DNA of 64,000 bases from Sphagnum compactum (taxonomy: Eukaryota > Bryophyta > Sphagnopsida > Sphagnales). Every line of letters starts with the position of its first letter. Position 1 is the first letter of the stretch. The position numbers and the translations under genes were made by a program. The stretch is from positions 10,164,271 through 10,228,270 of the forward strand of contig OZ234499.1 in NCBI GenBank assembly GCA_965153455.1, given 5' to 3'. Shown piece after piece: positions 11,142 through 22,454 of the stretch. The notes under the pieces were generated by a model. The model was given only the letters and a program-made list of their open reading frames with translations. It searched no databases and was not told where the DNA came from.

Positions 11142-11854
11142 TGACATGCCTTTTTGCTTAAAAGATGTCTTAAGCAGATGCGGGCCTCTTATCAAGACCA
11201 CTTTAGTGGGGTGGTAAGGTGATATGAAAGTTAGGCCAAAAATGGTTCCGCGAAGTTCGACTCTTTTAGTAGTTGAAAAGTGTCAAGACTTTAGGGTCCA
11301 GATGGGTGAAAGTGAAGCTTGGGCTTCACTGGCCAAAAGAAATGACTAGGGGTTATCTTCAAGATTATGATGCAGGGCACCATCCCCTTAAAACCCTCAA
11401 CGGATGATTAAACGTTGTCATGGGTTGCCCAAAGGGAGCAAGCTCGCTAATGCATTTGGGACAATTAAAAATTGTCCCTTTAAAGCTTCAAGGCCCAAAT
11501 CCTAAGAGAGGGTTGGCCTTGGGATGACTCAGGTCATCTCGGTTTAAGTCCTTTAAACCAACTCTGGGAGTTGGTCATGGAAGGCCCCGGAGTCAACCTA
11601 GGGCTGATTTGGCTTACGGCCATGTGGTCTGACTCTAGAGTTAGACTAAGACTTAGCCTCAATAACAGGGTCTAGCGAGTTTGAATAGTGAGTTTGAGTA
11701 ATGAATTTGAGTTCATCTTGAAGGGTCAGGACTTTGTGATTCACCAAATGTGATGTGAGGTGTGTAGGTAGCTAGGAGCTAAAGGAGTCGATGTGAGAGG
11801 AACTTGGCAAAGCACATGGCGACACAAGGCGACAAGCAAAAAAAGGGCATGTCA
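11142..11854 (+). repeat. 3' LTR
   Basis: The right LTR is about 713 bp, beginning TGACATGCC and ending GGCATGTCA, so its ends are a 9-bp perfect inverted repeat. It is collinear with the left LTR. The following AAGCC is the right target duplication. Confidence 0.87.
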
Positions 11855-14152
11855 AAGCCAACCTCAACTAGATGCGCATGTATAGTTGCGTGTTTTGTGC
11901 TAGGAATTGTCCTAGAAATCATGTGCCTGTGCTGTGAGAACAGGATAATGATGGATCCTATACAATATTTTCTTCTTCAACAATTTTTGTTTTTTACAAA
12001 ACCAATGAGAAAATTTTGGAATTTTTAATACTGAAATTTTGAATAATTTTCTATTTTCTTGGAATATTAAATATCAAAACATTGAAAAAAATTACCCTGA
12101 AAAAAATGTAGCCCAAACAACTAGTTCATACATTGTTAAGCTTTTGTCATGCAAATGTTGTAATGGGACTCCAATTTACTGTGTTAGTGTCAAATGTTTT
12201 TTGACTATTCAGAATGTGTTGTTCAAATTGGTGTTGGGTGAGTATATCAATGGAACCTTGATACGTGTACTCAGATTGGTCTAAGTATAAGGAACTCACC
12301 AGATTGGTAAAATGATATGATATCATTATTAGCTCATATGTTAGTTCAATAATACCTTGGTTCATACCTGGCATGCCTGGTACATAAATTTTGGATGTAC
12401 ATATTGAGACCACTATTGCCCCTCTTCATCAAGGGGTGCTACACAAAATCTATATTGAACTTAGGGCTCCCATATGGCTTTCGACTTAATGGGCAAGTAC
12501 CTGGAGAGTTGTTTGTCATCGTCAGTTCATGAAAATCTAAATTTTTAATGACAAGTATCAAGCTTGTTGGACTGTACTGATGATTCAGTCTTTTGATATG
12601 AATGGGTGGGCATCACAAGTGAGCAATCTTTTAGTCATTTATGTTTGGGACATGCCCAGGAATACATAGTTGAAAGTTAGCGTGACAAGGAAGAAACGCC
12701 TTCTTTCCACAAAGGACACATAGATGAACTCAGGATGCTCAGATTGTATTAGCCACAGACACTATTTTTGAAGTTAGTTTAGAGCAGCATTTTTTGTTGT
12801 GTGAAATTTCGCCAAAATGTTAGGAAAAAACTTAATGCTCTAACCCCTTCAAACGTTTTTTGAAATTTTTTTGAAATTTTTTGAAAAAAATCCAGAAAAG
12901 CAGTGTTTTTGGATTGGGTTTGATAGATTTAGAGTGCCTGCTCCTGCAGGTTGCAAAACAGCAGCAGGATTTCAAAAAACAATTACCATCCTACCTGTCC
13001 TATAGCCAAATCTTGCTAGATCCTCCTGTGGATGGTTGGCTGTGTGACTACACCACAAAAGTGAAAAAAACCCTGGTTTGGAGCTATGCAACTACTTTCA
13101 ACAGAGGATATCTATCGGAGAGTGGGTAATGAAAAAAAAACATGGTGTGACATATCAAGATTCTTGGACAGAACAAATCATTGGTAATGGCTAATATCAA
13201 ACTTTAAAAATAACAACTACTGGTAGCAGTAAGCATTGCACCTGTAGTCAAACTATTCATACCAACATGATATCTAATTTGAATCTTTTTTGACCTACCA
13301 GGACCCAGGTAATAGCACATCTCACAAAAAATTAGATACACAGATCTGACTGGTCTTTTAAAAATATGATACCCACCCAAAACAAAAACAACAACAAAAT
13401 ACCCACCCAACACTGGTTCAAAGTTCAAACTCTATTACTCTTATATGTTTACAATATTAGAGCAAATATAATATTCTTGCCAACATGGCACATTTTAGTT
13501 GGCTAAGAGGAAGACAGCTACATCTTGTATTCAGGGTCTTTCGTACCCTCAAATTAACTACCTCCGGTTTTAGACCTAAGCACCTCCCAGTTTTCAAAAT
13601 ACCTAGTCAAGAGTTGTCACTGAATTTAAACATCAATTTTGACAAATTTCATATATTTTTGCATCAAAATTTGACAATTTGTATCCATAAATGAATTTCA
13701 GTATGTACTGGATTGCACTGTAACTGATTCTAGGGATGACCAGTAACTAGCCAAGCCTAAAACCTGGACATCCCATTGGAACTGATCCAACTGGCAGAAC
13801 ATTCCAAGAATTAACTGTGTTTGGGAGCAGTCTTTTAGCCAACCGGCTAAGTTTGTATTGTGGCACCGACCACTAATGGCATCTACACGTTAGGTTTTTT
13901 AGTGGTCAAATTTCCAAATATCTATATTGAAAATCCCCAGACTCGACATCAGGTTGCAACAGGTAACCAACAAGATGGAATGACGCTTGAGTGTTTGCTT
14001 TCATATTTTTTAATAGCCAAATTTGGCTAAATTGTCTTATGGACAATCACCACTCATGCTGCATCATGCACTTGAAAAGAAAATAGAACAGTAACCTCAA
14101 AATGTGTAGAGGACAAATGACATCTCCACTTTTCTACACGCCAGAATACGAG
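11855..14152. other. Intergenic DNA, no gene recognised
   Basis: AT-rich with only short frames. A segment at about 13371-13440 (ACCCACCCAACACTGGTTC) has a reverse-oriented relative near 54055 and short relatives near 35885 and 37950, so another dispersed repeat family is present. Confidence 0.4.
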
Positions 14153-14330
14153 TGGTAGTGAGTACCCAAAAGCTTGCTACGGTATGGCCAATGCATGATG
14201 GTATCAAATTGTCAAGGTCATTACAACTTTGCCTGAAGCACTGGTAGTGAGTACCCAAAAGCTTGCTACGGTATGGCCAATGCATGATGGTATCAAATTG
14301 TCAAGGTCATTACAACTTTGCCTGAAGCAC
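14153..14330. repeat. Perfect 89-bp tandem duplication
   Basis: Two head-to-tail copies, 14153-14241 and 14242-14330, each starting TGGTAGTGAGTACCC and ending CTGAAGCAC. Reading base by base I find no difference between them, unlike all other repeats here, so this duplication is recent or recently homogenised (or an assembly artefact). Confidence 0.92.
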
Positions 14331-17300
14331 AAGTTCCCAGACCTTCAAAAGCAAACATTTCAATGATTGTATTTAGCCAGCAGCCTAAGTAGTTAACACT
14401 TTGTGCAAATGAAAAGAGAAATTTGTCCAACGCAACATGCACACCTTTGGAGATGATGAATCAATCAATTCATCATTTATCAACATAGACAAATGAAGAA
14501 AATGGGGCTTTGCAGCCTGGCAACAGGATGTATGTTAAAATTGCATCGAGCCCACGCCTGAAAGGCGGCGGCACCATAGTTGGTCTTATGCCACTTTCGG
14601 CACCAAACTGATTTTAAGTCACAGTAAGTTAGCTGCAGCTAATGTCTTTCCTCTTCTTTCTCCATCTACAATAAGAATGACAAACACTGGTTGATGTCAT
14701 TCCAGTTCTGTCTTCGCCAACTCATTGCATATTTATCCTCAAGGAGCGTCTCTTGACGCTTAAGATGGTCAATGCAACTGTTTGGTTTTTTCATGTATTT
14801 GGTGCTACTGGTCAGGTGGGTCTCACGTGGAAACGATGCAATCATTTTATGCTCAAGGGATGGACGGACACGCATCCATATGCAGTGCACAAGGGTGCTT
14901 GAAGTTATTTAGTTCAAAGTAAAGTTAAATACGTATTCATTTAAGCTACCTTATCCTTACGGCCTTTTGAGAAATGACTGATTCTTGATTCCAACAAATC
15001 TTCTAATTTCTGGCATACTTATTAAACTGAAGCCATGACGCATCATGGGATTTTGTTCTCATTTTGGATTACTCATACTGGACAAAGGCAAATCCAAGAA
15101 GATCATTATGCTTGTTAGAGGATTTTTTAAAGTTTGAAACTAGTTGTGTCAACTAGGTGGAATGCTTTTTTCTTTTTGGCGAATTTTTGCACCGTGGCCA
15201 CAAAACAAATTCTCCAGTACAACACATACAAGGATTTAGTGAAAAAAATGCACCAAAGTCATCAGATTTTTAGGAGTTTTTTTCTGAAATTGCCATGTTT
15301 ACACAATAGGTTCCAATGGGTAACCCAAATATAGCATTGTTCTTAAAGTTTTCTACTTTCCTCTCTGACAAGTAGTCAAATTTGGCTAATTCCTATTGTG
15401 GATAATCCCCAGTGTGGCTACAGCACAAATTTAATCTTATGTATAAAAACAAAGACCTTGACTATGTGAGAGCAGAAAAACTTGGAGGGTTGATCAATTA
15501 ACTCCAGAACTTTGTGTCTTCAATGTATGTAGACACAAATACAAAGGTTCAACATTTGTTCAAAATGTAGGTTCAATTGTATATGTACATAACTTGTGGG
15601 TTTGGCTCTAATAATCCATGCATACCTGGATCACTATCTATGCAACAGGTCACACAAGTATGAATATTTAGAATTGATTTGGAACAAAGTAATTCTCCAA
15701 CCATATATTTAGTGTGGGCTGGAAATCAGTGTGGTTCCCACTAATATGTATGTGGAGTTGGCTGAAAACAGAGGCTCAAAATTAGTGTGGACCACACTAA
15801 TTACTAATAACGTTGTCTTGTTGTGGTTTTCTTCATTCTCGCATTACCGCATTCAAAGCTATGAAGCGATTTCTTTTGTATGTTGTGCTTTTCAAGATCA
15901 GTGGAACTATCAGTCATCATGTGGCCAATCAACCAAATAGTTTCTATCTTTTTGAAGTTTTGGTGTTACTGGGGACAGTAGTGGGGACAGTCTTTGATGG
16001 AAAGGAAGAGAAGCGACTCCAAAGAAGACTGTCCAAAGGAAATCAAAGGGGATGATGGACTGGTAGACAAAGGTCTGGTGAGCAGAGAGGTTGAGAACTA
16101 TGGACTAGCTAACTAGCTCGAGGCTACTGGTAACCAAAATAGAAAATCGCCAAGATGGGGGAGGGCTGAGGCTAGTTCCCATAACCAGCAGCCTCCAGCC
16201 GAGTACCAGATATAATCAGGATTTAGGGTTAACCCTAAGCCTTACATTGAAAACATGCTCAGCAGGTGAATGTGGAGCACTTTTCGTCCATATACAAAAT
16301 GGATATCAATCACTGTTTTGTCCACACACAGAATGAGATACAATTAACTTAATATTTGATATAATTGGGTATTGGATGTCCAATCAGTTGGCAAGAAAGC
16401 CCATAAAGCTAATTACAGGAAACAACTGATATGATTAATGTCGGTGATGTTGGTAGTGGTGGGTTTTGGTAAATACATTTCTCCATTTCAACGACAACAA
16501 AGATTTACAAGCTACCTTGTGAGGGCGATGGTGGCAAATCCCCTGTCTTTAGGGAGGGGATTCACACCATAATTTGGTTCCCCAGTTATTTAGGTGGTCT
16601 GAGGGAAAGTGGGACCAGGGCAATTCGTTAGAGAGAGAAAAATGATTTGGCCGCTGAAGCTATCATCACGAATTGAATCTCAAATCTCTCTCTACTATCC
16701 AATTCAAGACCTAGTTTGTCCTAACCAACTAATCAACGTTTCTGTGAATGAAATTTGTATTCTATTTACTTCTATTTCCAAAGGGACAGTTTTGGCAATC
16801 ACCTTGGTGATGCTTAAAGAAACTAAAGAACAAGAAATAACTAACTTTTCCCCATGTGAGTGAGAAAATCATTTTTCAAGCAAATCGCAAGAGGCTTAGA
16901 TATTGAAAAAGATATCCATTATCTTATGAGTAAGATCTTATGTGAGATTTGTGCATTCATTGGTTTCTTAGAGGGCATTCTTCTTCTTTTTTGGGTAATG
17001 TAAGAGGCAAACTCAAAAAAATTCTTGTGAATAGTTGGAAGGTAAGGAAGAATTTCATTTAGTTACTTAGTATAGTGTTTTATAAGCAACCATATGGTTT
17101 TTTTTTAAGTTTCCTAACCTATTCAATATATTTTGAATTATTCATGAATTTTTGTTTATGCACATGGTAAAAACATGGTTAGTTGATTGAAAGTGGCATA
17201 TGAAAATCCACATTTTACATTTGTTAAAACTTTTACAATGTGATAGTTAGCAAATTATGGATCCAATGTGTATTCCTTTATGATTTTGATCAAAAATATT

Positions 17301-17460
17301 GTTAAGGCCATTTAACACTAAATATATCACTAGACATGCGACAGGTCAAAAATTCTATGTGAAAGCTTGAATTTTTGAATATGAAATGGACTTCCAATTA
17401 TTTAATGATGTAATTTCAAATTAAATTTTTCTGAATTGGGAAAGTTTTAATGTATCACAT
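14331..17460. other. Intergenic DNA, no gene recognised
   Basis: No frame beyond about 84 codons and no domain seen. A slightly less AT-rich patch at 16590-16760 with CTCTCT and GAGAGAGA motifs could be a decayed gene end, but nothing supports a product. Confidence 0.4.
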
Positions 17461-17635
17461 TTATGGATGATAATGATGGAATCTAGAATTGTAATGGTTT
17501 AAAATATAGTCCTACCAAAAAATTAAACGACTTTTGACTCATTATTTTTATGGGGACCAAAACATAGGGTAAAAAAGGACTGCAGTAAGGACTAAGCCCT
17601 TTTCGTCTTGTGTGGAACACCTTAAAGGATTTTCA
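17461..17635 (+). repeat. Left arm of the long inverted repeat
   Basis: Pairs with 22286-22454 on the opposite strand; most positions match with a few small gaps near the TAGTCCT block. Confidence 0.8.
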
Positions 17636-18136
17636 CCCAGATGAAAATTAATTATTTATGGCACTATGCAAGTCTTCAATTTTGATGCCACTATGGTTCA
17701 TTCCATTTGCTGCATTAATTTTCAATGTTTGAATGAAGATATTTCTTTTATGTTCTAACATAGAGATTGGATTATTATGGTCCCTAAGTTTTCAATTCCT
17801 AATTAAGTACTAATAAAAACATTTTGCATGTTGTGTCTATGATTAATGTAAGTATGGGACCATTTGTCAATAGCCAAGTGTCCTTTTAGGTGTCACTGGA
17901 AGGTTTTGTTGCCTTGCCCCTTGCATACCTACTTAATAGTTTTTATTGAACTTCTCAAACTATGGCTTCTTTGTTGGATGTCAAGCTATGGCAAATTTGC
18001 TCATGGTGAAGGTAACTATGGAAAGTTGAGACCAGGATTTCAAGCTTGACAATTTTGTATTATTACTACATTTTGCTCCTCATCTCATTTCCAAGGACGC
18101 AAAAAAAAACAAGTAAGAACCCTTCAAACTTGATAT

Positions 18137-18590
18137 TGTTGTTGTTCATGGATGTAACTTAGGGTTTTAAGTTTTAGGGTTGTAGGGTTTATGGGTTTAA
18201 GTTTAGGGTGGTGGGTTTATTACGGTTAGTGGCAAGAACCTATCATATTTTATCCTATTATTGTTCACCATTGTATAATTTAGGGATTTAAATTTTAGGG
18301 TTGTAAGGTTTAGGGATTTAAGCTTATGGTTGGTTAGGGTTGCATTATTGTGGTTAGTGTTGAATCAGGCAAGAACCTCATGATCTTGAATTATTGTTCC
18401 TAGTTGTACAGATTAGGGATTTCAGTTTTAAGGGTGTAGGGTTTAAAGATTTAAGTTTATGGTTGCATTATTGTTGTCAGTGTTGAATCAAACAATAACC
18501 TCATGATCCTATTATTGTCCTTGATTGTACAATTTAAGGAATTAAATCTAATGGTTGTAGGGTTTAGGGTTGCATTATTGTGGTCATTCA
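18137..18590. repeat. Four-copy tandem repeat with TTTAGGG-like motifs
   Basis: Units of about 120-133 bp start near 18137, 18261, 18394 and 18515. Each has a TTGTTC-TTGTA lead, one or more TTTAGGG or TTTAAGTTTAGGG motifs (the plant telomere unit is TTTAGGG), then GTTGCATTATTGTGG and CAAGAACCTCATGAT. Copies are diverged. This is an interstitial, telomere-like tandem array, not a telomere. Confidence 0.75.
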
Positions 18591-18711
18591 AGGTTCATTA
18601 AAATTTCTACCATCACAATGGCAACCTTAAAGGTATAGCCAAATGCCATTTTTTGGCTTATAGCTCCACTTTAGGTGTAAGTTGTGTGTGTTGGGAAAGG
18701 GGGGTGGTAGA

Positions 18712-18722
18712 GGGGGGGGGGG
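18712..18722. repeat. Poly-G tract
   Basis: An uninterrupted run of about eleven G follows two shorter G runs (18690-18710). Together they could form a G-quadruplex on the plus strand. Confidence 0.6.
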
Positions 18723-18770
18723 AATGTTAGGCTTGAACATGAGTACCAAGAACCTTAAGATGCATCAAGT

Positions 18771-18972
18771 TGTTAATAGGTAGGTAGTAAAAACAACCCT
18801 TACTTATGTATGAACCATCTAATTACCTAGTAATTTCCTATTTCCTCCCTATCTATCTATAATATATAGGACTTACTTTTTATTGAATGGGTTACCAAGG
18901 TGAAACTAGATATTGATTAAGTTGAGGTTCATCCACAACTGATGGGGCATTCAGTGGATGGTGTGCTGGTAG
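18771..18972. mobile_element. GGCC-TIR/foldback family, truncated copy 2
   Basis: Carries the family module: TTAATAGGTAGGTAG, CCTCCCTATCTATC, GGGTTACCAAGGTGAAAC, TTCATCCACAACTGA and a GTGGATGGTGTGCTGGT end. The left terminus is missing and the right one is incomplete, so this is a truncated relative of 259-948 and 35949-36270. Confidence 0.65.
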
Positions 18973-19397
18973 GTCCCAGTCATTAGCACCAATAAAATGT
19001 GATCATCTATATCAAATACATGCATAAACTCAAAATATAAAATAAGTTTAGAATTAAATTACAGTTTGTACTTGAGATTACAGTTCCAAAAGTAACAAAA
19101 TACATGCCTAATGTCATCTTGTCATTCATGTTCTGTTTCGATAGAGGTACAAAAAAGGATTATGGGTAATAGAGTGGGTAAGGTGGTAATAATTTGCAAG
19201 TTGTTCCAACTATTGAATGTCATTCCAAGAGCCAAGCAAGAATGAATACCACACATAAAAGTAAGTACCAAGCTTCCTATAATAATAGTAAACAAGGAGT
19301 AGATGCTTGTGCTTTCGCATCTAGATTGGTGGACATGGTGGAGATTTTGATTGAAGGGTTTACATAGTGGTTTCATATAAAATAAGGTCTTTATGTT

Positions 19398-19595
19398 GAG
19401 GGGCTAGACATCTGGAAGGAGGTGACTAATGAACATACCTCCCTTCATGACTATGAAGTTGTTGAGGAGCTAGACATCCGAAAGGAGGTGACTAATGAAC
19501 ATACTTCCCTTCATGACTGTGAGGTTGTTGAGGGGCTAGACATCCGGAAGGAGGTGACTGATGAACATACCTCTCTTCATGACTGTGAGGCACTA
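19398..19595 (+). repeat. Three 66-bp in-frame tandem repeats
   Basis: Units start at 19398, 19464 and 19530 and differ at only a few bases. In one frame each encodes a 22-residue unit containing EHTSLHD and LDIRKEV. A period divisible by three with no stops suggests expansion while coding. It lies directly upstream of the coiled-coil/RING-like relic. Confidence 0.85.
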
Positions 19596-19648
19596 TGGGG
19601 CCCAAAGTCGATCAATTAGTTTAAGGAAATAGTTGTGGTGATGCTAGT

Positions 19649-20531
19649 ATGATCAACAAAATCCAAAAGTCCTATCCCATTGTGTATCAAAGGTCTAAAA
19701 TCACCAACAATACTGTTGGTTTACATTTTGCAAAAGGTCTTCTTATTGAGAGGAAGGGTGTATTTAAAGTTAACCACGCTCATTTTGCAAAACAAGTACA
19801 AAGCATGGGTTCAAGACGTCATAAGACAAAAGGTCCTACAAATTACAATTACAAAAGATCATCCCTAGCTAGTCGTTTGTGTTTAGCAATGTCGCCTCCA
19901 ACAATGTCACCTAAGTTAGATGAGGAGGTTTCTACAACACACCAGTTGCAAATGTAACCCCAAGTTTTGTAATTCCTAACCTTGCAAGAATTGAAAGTTT
20001 TTATAAGCTATTTTGAAAGCCAATGTGTGTCACATCCTCACCTCTAAAGCTGAGAGAATTGCAACTCTCCAAGCACAACTAACTAGTGTATAGTTAGAGC
20101 AGGACTTACTAACCAATAGCATCCATGAACAGTCCAAGAATTTAAAATCTGCTGCAAAGCATCAAGCAGCACTGTAGCTTCATGCTTCAAGTGGCAAATT
20201 GATCTTCTCTACCCCTAAACCCATATGGCACCCTTCAACACAGACAACAAAACCTCTTGAGCTATTAGTTGGCCCATGTCCTATTTTCTTTAATATGTTC
20301 CATTGTTTGGACATTGTGGTGGCATCTTGTAGATGCATGTACCATCCTTGGTGCCTTGGATTCCACATGCAATTGTCCCAGCAATGCACAAAAGGATCAT
20401 GTGACTTGCCATTTGATCCTAAATGGTTAACAAGTCATGGGTTCAAGGTGGCGACAAATGATCCACTAGTTAAAGGCCAACATGAAAATCAAGATGGTCT
20501 ATTCCTTCTATTGGCCTCTCCAAATTTTTGA
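19649..20531 (+). pseudogene. Relic with coiled coil and RING-like Cys/His domain (copy 1)
   Basis: I do not recognise the gene by name. From 19649 a frame contains YQRSKITNN and KGLLIERKGVF, which pairs with YQKGVITNN and KGILVEQKG in the copy at 50.3 kb. A broken stretch near 20060-20180 reads as Gln/Leu/Ser-rich coiled coil. The final open part (about 20190-20531) has a Cys/His pattern: GPC-PIFF (second Cys apparently lost), VASC-R-CMYHPWC, then C-x4-C and a WLTSHGF ending. This resembles RING-like or PHD-like zinc domains with a YHPWC centre. Several frameshifts and stops separate the parts. It lies inside the 17.46-22.45 kb inverted-repeat unit, so it may be that element's cargo or its own gene. 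Function unknown. Confidence 0.5.
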
Positions 20532-22285
20532 GTTTTGTTGCACATTGAACTCTTTGAAATTGTTTTTTGCATTTCAGTCTAGCTTATTTAAGTTTTTAAC
20601 ATGTGTATTATTTTGTGAATTGTTGTTTACAAATGTTGAAGAGAATTTAGTGGCATAGACACCATCCATGGTTTCATAAAAAAGAGCTACCCCACTAGAA
20701 TTCAATATTGGAGCAAATCCTTCTCTGAGTAATTCAAGAAAAAGGAAGAAGTTTATTTGTATGCAAGTGGTTGCAATAGTAGACTTAGATGAAGAATAGA
20801 AATAATTTTTTTGCATTTTGAATGGAATAACCTATAGAACATAATGAACTTGATTCATTGATGTTAGTTCTGTTTACTGCTAATTAAGTTGTCACTATTC
20901 ATAGGTCCATTGGCAATTTTGTGTTCAGCTTTGAATGGCATCTTCATGGGAACTTTGCAAGCTTAATGGTTTTGGAGAGTGAAAGTAAATATTAGTAGTA
21001 AGTGCCCACAATAGCTTGGTTTAGATGTATGTAAAATCTGGGACCATGATACTTTGAATTGATTGTAAAACTTTGTCTTTTGTGTCAATAATTTGTTGTG
21101 AAATGCATATTATGTGTTGATACTGTTAACATGTATGTTTTGGTTACTTGAAGATTACCAGACTTAGCAATGATAGTTTGCATGACTATAGAGATGGGTT
21201 GATAAGGTTTCTACATCCATAGTCTCTTTCATAGCCTAGGAAGGAAAGCTTGACAGGCAATTCTACTTGTGGACATCTTTGAATTCTTCTAGGTTCTTGG
21301 TATCGGTCTTTCTATGTAGGTAACCAATTGTATTCCCCAAACATTTCTCCATTTTAGATATAAGGATTAAAAATAGTAAATTTGGACAAGGCAATAGGAA
21401 GTTCACCTCTTTGCATTTATGGTTTATAGTTGCCAATGCCCCACCATAAACTTTGAGAATTTTGGTCTATACAAACTATACATTAAACTTGTACTACCAG
21501 TATAACTTAGGTTGGGTTTTGAACCAATATCCTATGCATTCACATGTTGTGTGAGCTCTACAATGCTTTCAAGCTCTCTTCATCCAAGTTGTACATGGAT
21601 ACTGGTTCTCTTGATTAAGGTAATTTTTTTGCAGGCAGTGCATTACTATAGAAAAAGTTATTGTTTTGAATATTGCCAAACAAATGTAGTTGAACTAATA
21701 TAATACAAGTACTAGCATTGTGATTCTCTTTTTCATTCTTGAACACTAGGATAAAAAACTTGGTGGTCCAAAACCCAACTTTCATCAATTCAACAATATG
21801 AACCATTTATGTTTGAAGCATTTGATTTTCAATATGCACCCACTAAAACTATAACATTGGCTTCCTATGGGAGAAGGGTGACACTTGATATAATGCAAGG
21901 GGTCCTATACTTGTGCCTGTATATTTAACATTATGCAAATTTACAGATTTACAATCACATTATATATCTATATCATGTGTGATTAATATATTGAAACAAT
22001 TTGTTGCAATTGGGTTCAGGTTTTATATGTATTATTGATTTAAGCCCATATGATCAGCCTTTCTATACTAGCTATTTACATACACCCTTGGACATGAATA
22101 TATCCTCAATCTCCAATGGAAAAAAATAGATGCCCAAACTCATGCACCCAATTACTTAACATGCGAGAATTTGATGAAGGACAATATAACCAATACAGTG
22201 ATAGTCTTCAATTGCTTGAAAACTCCTTAACATCATATCTAGAGCAATAAAACATTGTGCTTACTTGACTAGCTACACTAATAGA
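20532..22285. other. No gene recognised, inside the inverted-repeat unit
   Basis: AT-rich, short frames only. This is the right half of the candidate element, between the relic and the right arm. Confidence 0.4.
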
Positions 22286-22454
22286 GTGAAAATCCTTTAA
22301 GGTATACCACATAGGACAAAAAAGGCTTAAGTTTTATAGTCCTTTTTTACCTTATATTTTGATCCCCATAAAAAATAATGAGTCAAAAGTTGTCAAAATT
22401 TTCAGAAGGACTATATACCATTATAATTCTAAATTCCATCATAATCATCCATAA
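22286..22454 (-). repeat. Right arm of the long inverted repeat
   Basis: Reverse complement of 17461-17635; its outer end is the complement of TTATGGATGAT and its inner end the complement of GGATTTTCAC. Confidence 0.8.

Larger units (their letters stand above)
4705..11854 (+). mobile_element. Ty3/gypsy LTR retrotransposon, chromovirus type, inactive
   Basis: A full-length element of about 7.15 kb. Two LTRs begin TGACATGCC; the right one ends GGCATGTCA, a perfect inverted end, and the left one ends CGTGTCA. The flanks are AGGCC on the left and AAGCC on the right, a 5-bp target duplication with one mismatch. A PBS follows the left LTR and a purine tract precedes the right LTR. The domain order gag, protease, reverse transcriptase, RNase H, integrase, chromodomain is diagnostic of Ty3/gypsy chromoviruses. 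The LTRs differ at roughly a fifth of positions over the first 90 bases, many of them C/T or G/A changes, so insertion is old. Stops, frameshifts and lost catalytic residues in every domain make it non-autonomous and dead. Confidence 0.93.
17461..22454. mobile_element. Candidate 5-kb element bounded by inverted repeats
   Basis: The ~175-bp segment starting at 17461 (TTATGGATGAT) is matched in reverse complement by the segment ending at 22454. Shared blocks include GACTTTTGACTCATTATTTTT, GGTAAAAAAGGACT and CCTTAAAGGATTTTCAC, in the same order. Between the arms lie telomere-like tandem repeats, a TIR-family fragment, a 66-bp tandem repeat and a decayed coiled-coil/RING-like coding region. Homology seems to stop at the outer ends, as expected for termini, but I see no target duplication. 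It could equally be two opposed copies of one dispersed repeat. Confidence 0.45.

Noticed and set aside
18137-18590. A true telomere or chromosome end
   Set aside because: The TTTAGGG words are scattered in a longer, diverged unit and ordinary sequence continues on both sides.
20180-20389. A minus-strand frame over the RING-like segment
   Set aside because: The plus-strand frame shows a Cys/His pattern and continues a coiled coil; the minus frame is its shadow.
17461-22454. The repeat pair read as two LTRs of a retrotransposon
   Set aside because: The two copies are in opposite orientation, and no PBS, PPT or pol domain lies between them.
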